From contig JAPOHQ010000016.1 of the NCBI GenBank assembly GCA_029979375.1, positions 1-17,488 on the forward strand: DNA of 17,488 nt. The letters run 5' to 3'. The first letter of the stretch is position 1, and each line of letters starts with the position of its first letter. This DNA is from Microbacteriaceae bacterium. Its GTDB lineage: Bacteria; Actinomycetota; Actinomycetes; Actinomycetales; Microbacteriaceae. A program made the translations under genes and the position numbers. The notes beneath the pieces are model-generated. The model was not told the origin of the DNA and searched no databases. It saw only the letters and a list, made by a program, of their open reading frames with translations. This document shows positions 1-5,683 of this stretch, in pieces.

Positions 1-1097
1 GGGTGATCACCATCAAAGGGAAAACTTAGGGTTTCATTCTGTGCCGGCCCCAGGCTTCCGCTGCCAACACTGTTGGCCAGCAGGGTCAGAGTCACCACTG
101 CGGAGCTGCAGCTGATTAGTCCTATCGTTGCTGAGTAGCTGGCAACCGACAGCTCCCCGATCGCGCAGCCTCCTGATACTTCGAAGTCTTGGGCTTCCAA
201 GCCAACGATTTCCTTGCTCATGGTCAGGGTGGCAACGGCACTCTGGCTTGAGAGCTGCTCGCCTTCAAAGCTGACCACCGAGGGGAGCAGCTGATAGCTA
301 AGAACCACTCGACCATGGCCGCTGTTTACTCCAACCTGGTGGGAGACGTTGATTGTGTGCGACTCAGAGGCGTAGGAAGATCCGCCGCCGCCACCACCGC
401 CATCGTCGCAACAGTCGTCGTCATCTCCTCCGCCGCCGCCGCCGCCATACCAGCCCCCGCCGCCGCCGCCGCCACCAGCATTCCAGCTCGTTCCGCCAGT
501 ACCGCCCTGGCCAAAGCTTCCTGCAGAGGCTGCCGAGCCGCCATTGGAGTAACCTGCAGTTCCACCGGCCACTTGCGTTCCGCCGCCACCGCCGCCTCCC
601 TGGCCAGAGGGACCCGCTGGAGCAAGTAGGCCGCCTCCGGCTGCGCCCGAAGCACCTGAGTAACCTCCGCCACCACCGCCACCACCGGCCACAACGATTC
701 GATCCGAGAGTTCTGAGCCAATCCTGATATCGCTGGCTCCTCCCCCGGAGCCTTCATTGCCACGGTTACCGCCTGCCCGGCCACCTCCGTTGAAGCCGCC
801 GGCAGCGTTGTTACCTTGGCTGCCGATTCCCCCGACGACAATCGTCAGGGTCTGAAAGCTTCCGATGAGGCTGCCAGTGATGAGACCTCCGCCACCACCA
901 CGCGCGCCAGAGGCACCATAAACCTCAAAACTTATGCTGGTGGCACCGGCTGGCACGCTCCACTGCTGGGCAGCCCCGGTGTAGGAGAAGGTGACGATAC
1001 AAACGTCACCAACGCAGACCTCATCGGCCGCCGCGGCCAAGGTGGTCAGATTGAATGAGAGAAGAGTGGCAATTATTGTCTGGGCAAGTTTTTTCAT
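1..1097 (-). CDS. Secreted glycine-rich surface protein with Ig-like module (3' end beyond window)
   Basis: The frame starts at the ATG at 1097 and stays open to the window edge: 365 codons are visible and no stop is reached. Residues 1-24 form a signal peptide (KK, hydrophobic core, then LAAAA before DEV). Residues about 36-265 match the glycine-rich domain family that includes the ALK/LTK extracellular region: an N-terminal beta segment (FSYTGAAQQWSVPAG), an NGGG turn, GGGASDIR at 118-125 and RIVVAGGGGG at 133-142. Polyglycine runs of 7-8 occur at 138, 167, 208, 218 and 233, ending in GGSSY. An acidic-cysteine island DDDDCCDD (225-232) interrupts them. From about 273 a beta-rich segment with EIVGLEAQDFEVSGGC resembles bacterial Ig-like (Big_12-type) repeats, with C311 and C330 as a possible disulfide. 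More repeats may lie beyond the edge. No Shine-Dalgarno precedes the ATG. A surface adhesin or matrix role is an inference; the substrate is unknown. Confidence 0.85.
   Translation of the reverse strand, partial: MKKLAQTIIATLLSFNLTTLAAAADEVCVGDVCIVTFSYTGAAQQWSVPAGATSISFEVYGASGARGGGGGLITGSLIGSFQTLTIVVGGIGSQGNNAAGGFNGGGRAGGNRGNEGSGGGASDIRIGSELSDRIVVAGGGGGGGGYSGASGAAGGGLLAPAGPSGQGGGGGGGTQVAGGTAGYSNGGSAASAGSFGQGGTGGTSWNAGGGGGGGGWYGGGGGGGDDDDCCDDGGGGGGGSSYASESHTINVSHQVGVNSGHGRVVLSYQLLPSVVSFEGEQLSSQSAVATLTMSKEIVGLEAQDFEVSGGCAIGELSVASYSATIGLISCSSAVVTLTLLANSVGSGSLGPAQNETLSFPFDGDH
381..476 (-). repeat. GGC-triplet polyglycine tracts flanking an Asp/Cys island
   Basis: Within the glycine-rich gene, three nearly pure glycine runs (8, 7 and 7 residues; coding positions 453-476, 426-446 and 381-401) are written largely with tandem GGC codons. 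Five identical GGC codons occur in a row in each of the first two runs. Between the last two runs, positions 402-425 encode DDDDCCDD. Such short triplet tracts can change length in frame by slippage, which would alter the polyglycine length without breaking the gene. Length variation is an inference; only one allele is seen. Confidence 0.6.
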
Positions 1098-1104
1098 GCC
1101 CGAA

Positions 1105-1110
1105 AAGGTA
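1105..1110 (-). promoter_or_regulatory. Candidate -10 (TACCTT) for leaderless glycine-rich gene
   Basis: On the minus strand TACCTT fits the actinobacterial TANNNT -10 pattern. It is followed by exactly seven bases (TTCGGGC) and then the ATG at 1097, so a start of transcription 7 nt downstream would fall on the A of the start codon. No Shine-Dalgarno is present. The hexamer lies in the T-rich tail of the icd terminator hairpin. No convincing -35 is visible. Confidence 0.4.
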
Positions 1111-1139
1111 AAACTCCCCGCAGAATCCTGCAGGGAGTT
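1105..1139 (-). terminator. Rho-independent terminator after icd
   Basis: On the minus strand AACTCCCTGCAG pairs with CTGCGGGGAGTT across a GATT tetraloop. This gives 12 base pairs including one G-U, which becomes a C-A mismatch on the plus strand. It is followed by a TTTTACCTTTT tail. The wobble and the T-tract both point to function on the minus strand, downstream of the icd stop at 1168. It separates icd from the glycine-rich gene. Confidence 0.75.
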
Positions 1140-1145
1140 ATCCAC

Positions 1146-1162
1146 AGCGCCCCGGGGGCGCT
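1146..1162 (-). other. GC-rich hairpin just after icd stop
   Basis: AGCGCCCC and GGGGCGCT form a perfect inverted repeat around one base, starting about 5 nt after the icd stop codon. It has no T-tract of its own. It sits directly before the terminator hairpin at 1112-1139, so the two form a tandem that may strengthen termination or protect the icd 3' end from exonucleases (inference). Confidence 0.45.
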
Positions 1163-1167
1163 TGTTG

Positions 1168-2385
1168 TTAGGCCATTCGCTTCCTGAGATTCTCGGCTAG
1201 GGTCGCCATGAACTCCTCGGTGGTCTGCCACTTCTGATCCTTACCAACCAGTGCGGCAAGGTCCTTGGTCATGTGTCCAGACTCGACTGTCTTCACAATC
1301 ACATCCTCCAGGGTCAGTGCAAACTCCTTGACCTCAGGGGTGCCATCGAGGTTTGCCCTGTGAATCAGGCCCCTGGTCCAGGCATAGATTGAAGCAATCG
1401 GGTTGGTCGAAGTCTTCTCGCCCTTTTGCCACTGGCGGTAGTGGCGTGTGACGGTGCCGTGAGCCGCCTCGGCCAATGCGCTCTTGCCATCTGGTGTCGA
1501 GAGCACCGAGGTCATCAGACCGAGGGATCCGAAGCCCTGGGCAACGGTGTCGGACTGGACGTCACCGTCGTAGTTCTTGCAGGCCCAGACGTATCCACCC
1601 TCCCACTTCAGCGCCGCTGCGACCATGTCGTCGATCAGGCGGTGCTCGTAGGTGAGCCCTGCGCTGGCAAACTTGTCGGCATACTCGGCATCAAAGACCT
1701 CCTGGAAGGTGTCCTTGAAAGCGCCATCGTAGGCCTTCAAAATCGTGTTCTTGGTTGACATGTAGACGGGGTAGCCGCGTGAAAGCCCGTAGTTGAACGA
1801 TGCCCTTGCGAAGTCCCTGATCGAGTCGATGTAGTTATACATTCCCATCGCCACGCCACCGGTCTCTGGATACTCGGCTATCTGCATGGTCTGTGGCTCA
1901 GAGCCATCGGCAGGGGTGTAGGTGATGGTCACGGTTCCGGCCCCTGGGACCTTGAAGTCTGTTGCCTTGTACTGGTCGCCATGTGCGTGACGGCCGATGA
2001 CAATCGGCTTGGTCCAACCTGGAACGAGTCTTGGGATATTCGAGATGATGATCGGCTCGCGGAAGACCACCCCGCCAAGGATGTTTCGGATGGTTCCGTT
2101 TGGTGAGCGCCACATCTTCTTGAGACCAAACTCCGCGACGCGAGCCTCATCCGGTGTGATGGTGGCACACTTCACTCCAACGCCGTGCTTCTTGATGGCG
2201 TTTGCCGCATCGATGGTGACCTGGTCGTCGGTCTCATCGCGGTGCTGAACCGAAAGGTCGTAATACTCGAGCTCCACGTCTAGGAAGGGAAGAATTAGGT
2301 TGTCCTTGATGTCCTGCCAGATAATGCGAGTCATCTCGTCGCCGTCTAGTTCGACGACCTTGCCAACCACCTTGATTTTGCTCAT
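1168..2385 (-). CDS. icd: NADP-dependent isocitrate dehydrogenase, dimeric eukaryotic-like type
   Basis: This cytosolic TCA-cycle enzyme oxidatively decarboxylates isocitrate to 2-oxoglutarate and produces NADPH. The 405-residue product has the expected length for the homodimeric subfamily shared with eukaryotes and with mycobacterial Icd1, not for the ~740-residue monomeric type. Hallmarks are ELDGDEMTR near the N-terminus, HRDETDDQVTIDAA, GVKCATITPDEARV, SPNGTIRN (substrate phosphate-binding segment), IIGR-like VIGRHAHGDQYKATD, the metal-site segment AYDGAFKD, HRLIDDMVA, KNYDGDVQSDTVAQG, and AAHGTVTRHYRQ of the cofactor pocket. The ATG is preceded by AGGAG with a 5-nt spacer, so the start is well supported. 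The gene is divergent from the amylase across 70 bp and is closed by a hairpin terminator. No truncation or missing key segment is seen. Confidence 0.97.
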   Translation of the reverse strand: MSKIKVVGKVVELDGDEMTRIIWQDIKDNLILPFLDVELEYYDLSVQHRDETDDQVTIDAANAIKKHGVGVKCATITPDEARVAEFGLKKMWRSPNGTIRNILGGVVFREPIIISNIPRLVPGWTKPIVIGRHAHGDQYKATDFKVPGAGTVTITYTPADGSEPQTMQIAEYPETGGVAMGMYNYIDSIRDFARASFNYGLSRGYPVYMSTKNTILKAYDGAFKDTFQEVFDAEYADKFASAGLTYEHRLIDDMVAAALKWEGGYVWACKNYDGDVQSDTVAQGFGSLGLMTSVLSTPDGKSALAEAAHGTVTRHYRQWQKGEKTSTNPIASIYAWTRGLIHRANLDGTPEVKEFALTLEDVIVKTVESGHMTKDLAALVGKDQKWQTTEEFMATLAENLRKRMA

Positions 2386-2431
2386 TTTTCTCCTGATTTG
2401 AGTGCGCGAAAGGCGCTAAACAACGCCCCCT

Positions 2432-2437
2432 AGCCTA
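2432..2437 (-). promoter_or_regulatory. Candidate icd -10 (TAGGCT)
   Basis: TAGGCT on the minus strand fits TANNNT and would start transcription near 2424-2425, leaving a 5' leader of about 40 nt that contains the AGGAG ribosome site of icd. The region that would hold its -35 overlaps the amylase start codon. It is the same hexamer as the one before pcrA. No strong -35 is visible. Confidence 0.35.
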
Positions 2438-2442
2438 TCGGT

Positions 2443-2448
2443 TACGAT
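2443..2448 (+). promoter_or_regulatory. Candidate -10 (TACGAT) for leaderless amylase mRNA
   Basis: TACGAT fits TANNNT and is followed by seven bases (TACCCCC) and the ATG at 2456, so transcription would begin at or next to the start codon. There is no Shine-Dalgarno in the pyrimidine-rich 7-nt gap. The hexamer lies only 5 nt from the opposing icd -10, so the two promoters interlock. The -35 position (around 2420-2426) has no clear consensus. Confidence 0.45.
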
Positions 2449-2455
2449 TACCCCC

Positions 2456-3880
2456 ATGCGTCTGAGAGTCTTAGCCTCTGCCCTAGCGTCTGCCCTTCTG
2501 CTGACATCCTGTTCGGCAACCGAACCAGAGCCACAGCCCGAACCCCGCTACGAGTCCCTTGTTGGGGTGCAGCTGTTTATGTGGCCATGGGAGTCAGTAG
2601 AGCGCGAGTGCTCGTTCTTGGCAAAGGCCGGGGTTGATTGGGTTCTGGTTTCCCCTCCCCAGGAACACATCACCGGGGCTGCGTGGTGGACGGTCTACCA
2701 GCCCGTTAGTTACCAGATTGAGTCGCGCCTGGGAACCAGGGCTGAATTCTCAACCATGGTTCAGACCTGCACCGATTTTGGCGTTGAGATCATCGCCGAC
2801 GCGGTCATAAACCACATGACCGCCCAGTCCAGCGGCACAGGATACGCCGGGACCGAGTTCACCAAATATGAGTATCCGGGCCTCTACACCCGCGAAGACT
2901 TCCACAACTGCAACCTCACCCCCAATGACTCGATCGAGAACTACAAGAATCTCGCCCAGGTCCAGACCTGCGAGCTCCTTGGCCTGAGCGACCTCGACCA
3001 GACCAGACAGAACGTTCAGCAAAACATTCTCGGCTACCTCAATGACCTGCTTTCCTTAGGGGTAGCAGGATTCAGGATCGATGCCGCAAAACACATGTAT
3101 GCGCCAGACCTGAAGGTCATCATCGATCAGCTTCCGGAGGGCACGCGCATCATCCACGAGGTAATCCGCGGTGGTGGCGAGCCGGTGCAACCGGAGCAAT
3201 ATCTTGATTCCGGAGAGGTTTGGGAGTTTGACTACGCAAGAAACATGCGCAGCTACTTCAAGGGTGAGGTAATCCCCCCTGCCGCAAGCGCGATTCGGTT
3301 CCGCGACTTCACACCGAGCTCGCAGACCGTCGCCTTTGTTTCGAACCACGACACCGAGCGCAATGGTGAGACCCTCAGCTACAAAGACTCACGTTACTTC
3401 GAGCTGGCGACCGCAATGATGTTGGCCGAGGACTACGGTCAGCCCATGCTCTACTCCTCATACGCCTTCCCAGCCAGGGACTCCGGCCCCTATGAGACCG
3501 TCAAGGGGATTCAGCCGATTGACTGCGCTGGCGTTACCGCACCAAAGGCTGAATACAAGAACTACGAGTGGATCTGCCAGCACCGCTGGCAATCAACGAT
3601 CAACATGATTCGCTTCCGAGACGTAGTCGGTAATGCCGCTGTGGTCGAGAAGTACCGCGAGCGCGGGGTGTATGGATTTGCAAGAGAGGGCATCGGCTAC
3701 TTCATCACCAACGTCTTCGACACCCAGGAAATGAGCGTGAGCATTCAGACCACACTGCCGGATGGCGAATATGTCAACCTGATTGACGGCGAAAGCCACG
3801 TAATCTCGGACGGCATCCTGAGCACGACCCTCCCACCGATGAGCGCAATCGCTCTGCTTGTAGAGCCGCAGGAAAACTAG
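2456..3880 (+). CDS. Lipoprotein alpha-amylase (GH13, animal-type, chloride-dependent signature)
   Basis: It hydrolyses internal alpha-1,4 bonds of starch or glycogen outside the cell. The 474-residue product begins with a lipoprotein signal (hydrophobic core, lipobox LTSC with C19), then an acidic proline-rich linker. All four GH13 regions are present: DAVINH (115-120), GFRIDAAKH with nucleophile D209, IIHEVI with acid E235, and FVSNHD with D299. H213 fits the calcium-site His. R207, N297 and R377 (CQHRW) occupy the places of the chloride triad of animal and Pseudoalteromonas amylases. Overall similarity (GVAGFRIDAAKHM, HEVIRGGGE) points to the GH13_32/animal-like branch. A C-terminal beta domain ends the protein and no starch-binding module is present. 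It is the only plus-strand gene here. Its stop shares CTAG with the convergent ABC gene. Confidence 0.95.
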   Translation: MRLRVLASALASALLLTSCSATEPEPQPEPRYESLVGVQLFMWPWESVERECSFLAKAGVDWVLVSPPQEHITGAAWWTVYQPVSYQIESRLGTRAEFSTMVQTCTDFGVEIIADAVINHMTAQSSGTGYAGTEFTKYEYPGLYTREDFHNCNLTPNDSIENYKNLAQVQTCELLGLSDLDQTRQNVQQNILGYLNDLLSLGVAGFRIDAAKHMYAPDLKVIIDQLPEGTRIIHEVIRGGGEPVQPEQYLDSGEVWEFDYARNMRSYFKGEVIPPAASAIRFRDFTPSSQTVAFVSNHDTERNGETLSYKDSRYFELATAMMLAEDYGQPMLYSSYAFPARDSGPYETVKGIQPIDCAGVTAPKAEYKNYEWICQHRWQSTINMIRFRDVVGNAAVVEKYRERGVYGFAREGIGYFITNVFDTQEMSVSIQTTLPDGEYVNLIDGESHVISDGILSTTLPPMSAIALLVEPQEN

Positions 3881-5683
3881 ACCAGAGAATCTCGCCAGGC
3901 CTTGTAGAGCCTTGCGAACTTGCCATCGCCGGCGGCCAGGGTGGTCGGCGAATCGTCCTCGATAATCTCGCCGTGTTCCATTACTAATACTCGATCGGCT
4001 ATCGAGACGGTCGAAAGGCGGTGAGCGATGATTACCGCAGTTCTTCCCGCAAGTAGCGTCTTGAGGCCGCGCTGCACCATGCGCTCAGATGGGATATCGA
4101 GCGATGAGGTTGCCTCGTCCAAAATCAGAACAGCAGGGTTTGCCAAGAATGCCCTGGCAAATGAAATCAGCTGACGCTGCCCGGCAGAGACCCTCCCACC
4201 GCGCTTATTGACATCGGTGTCGTAGCCATCGGGGAGCCTCGTGATGAACTCGTGGGCTCCAACGGCCTTCGCCGCCGCCATAACATCCTCGAGTGATGCA
4301 CCCGGCCTTCCCAACTGGATGTTCTCGGCCACCGTTCCAGAAAACAGATAGGCCTCCTGGGTGACCATGACAACCTCGCGGCGAAGATCCTTGTTGGCAA
4401 CCTCGCGGACATCGATGTCGTCGATGGTTACTCTTCCAAGGCTTGGGTCATAAAAGCGCGAGATGAGCTTGGCAAGGGTCGACTTTCCGGCGCCCGTGGT
4501 TCCAACCAGCGCGATAGTCTGGCCAGACGGGATCTCCAAATCGAACTTCTTTAGAACAACCGGGCCGGTCGAGTACTGGAACTGAACCCCTTCGAACCGA
4601 ACCTTTCCTTTCGCATTCTCAAAAGGAACCGGGTTTGAGGGTTCCGGAACGGATGGCTCCTCCTCCAACACTCCAGAGATTTTCTCCAGAGCCGATGCGG
4701 CCGACTGATAGGAGTTATAGAAGATCGCAATCTCCTCCATCGGATCAAAGAATCTTCTGGCATAGAGGATCGATGCGGTCAGCACACCAATGCCGAGGCT
4801 GCCGTCTAAAACTCTGAAGCCGCCAACCAGCAAGACCACCGCCACCGTCATGTTGCCGATCATGATCAGGCCCGGGTCGTAGATTCCGAAGAGCTGAATC
4901 AGGTGAGCGTTGTGCTTGCGGTAATCCTCGACTAGTCCTCCGAAGTGCTTCTCGTTGCGCTTCTCCTTGCGGAAAGCCTTGACTGCTCGGATTCCGGTCA
5001 TGGTCTCAACGAAGTACTGAATCATTCGACTCGAGGCAACCCGCTGCTTGCGATAGCCGCGATTCGTCTTCACCTGGAACCAACGGGTTAGCAGCGCGAG
5101 CGGGATCAGGGCTCCGAGCAGAACCAGGAATGAGACGGGATCAAGAATCAAGAGCGCGATGGCAGTGAAAAACATGAACATTCCGCCAATAACCAGCTCA
5201 TTCAGCCCGCCCGCCAAAAGCTCGCCGATCGACTCGAGGTCTGAGGTCTGTCGGGCAATCACCCGGCCGGCGGTGTAGCGCTCGTGGAACTCAACGCTTA
5301 GCTTCTGGGTGTGGACGAACATGCGGTTTCTCAGGTCAAAGAGCATCTCTTGGGCCAGGCGAGCAGTGAGCATCAGGAAGAAGTAGGTCAGCACGCTTGT
5401 CATCACGGCCGCAGACAGATAGGTAATCACAACTATCCAGAGCTCGTTGTATTCACGCAGAATCGCCCTGGGCAAGGCCCAGTCGATTCCAAGCGTCAAT
5501 CAGTGCCGGGCCGGCAACCCTTATCGCAGTTGAGGTGATGCCCAGGAACACTGCCAAGATCAGTCGCAGTCGCATTGGCTGCAACAGCGAGCCAAGAAGC
5601 CTTCGCGAGCGCGCCCGAACGAAACGTGACTCCTCTTTAGTCAGGTCCGTGCGCTCCTCGTCGTTTGTCCCGTAGAGGCTCAG
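3877..5683 (-). CDS. ABC exporter half-transporter (permease-ATPase), frameshifted, CTG start
   Basis: This is the second half of a heterodimeric ABC exporter; the substrate is unknown. The N-terminal 64 codons (5683-5492, SLYGTNDEERTDL... to GPALIDA) are in one frame. The remaining 537 codons (5490-3877, GIDWALP onward) are in another. Joined, they give about 601 residues, matching the upstream partner (591). Alone, the long frame would begin at TTG 5499, right after a stop, and would lack TM1. Counting from 5499: Walker A GTTGAGKST 333-341, Q-loop Q381, non-canonical signature VSAGQ 437-441, Walker B ILDE with catalytic E462, switch H493. The likely start is CTG 5683, placed 7 nt after GGAGG and overlapping the partner's TGA as CTGA. 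The next in-frame ATG is 5575 and has no ribosome site. The gene is either broken, mis-sequenced, or read through a frameshift. Confidence 0.85.
5486..5500 (-). other. Frameshift point in the ABC exporter gene
   Basis: On the minus strand ATT GAC GCT T GGA ATC GAC joins the two frames if one T at 5491-5492 is removed, giving ALIDAGIDWALP. Without correction the upstream frame ends at TGA 5455-5453, a 76-residue product. There is no long homopolymer and no recognised slippery heptamer here. A loss of two bases at the same point would also restore the frame. Confidence 0.8.

Noticed and set aside
326..841. Alanine-rich 171-residue open frame on the minus strand and arginine-rich frames on the plus strand over the same region
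   Set aside because: They are shadows of the glycine-rich gene: GGC/GCC triplets read out of frame give Ala or Arg/Pro runs. The in-frame product has a signal peptide and family motifs.
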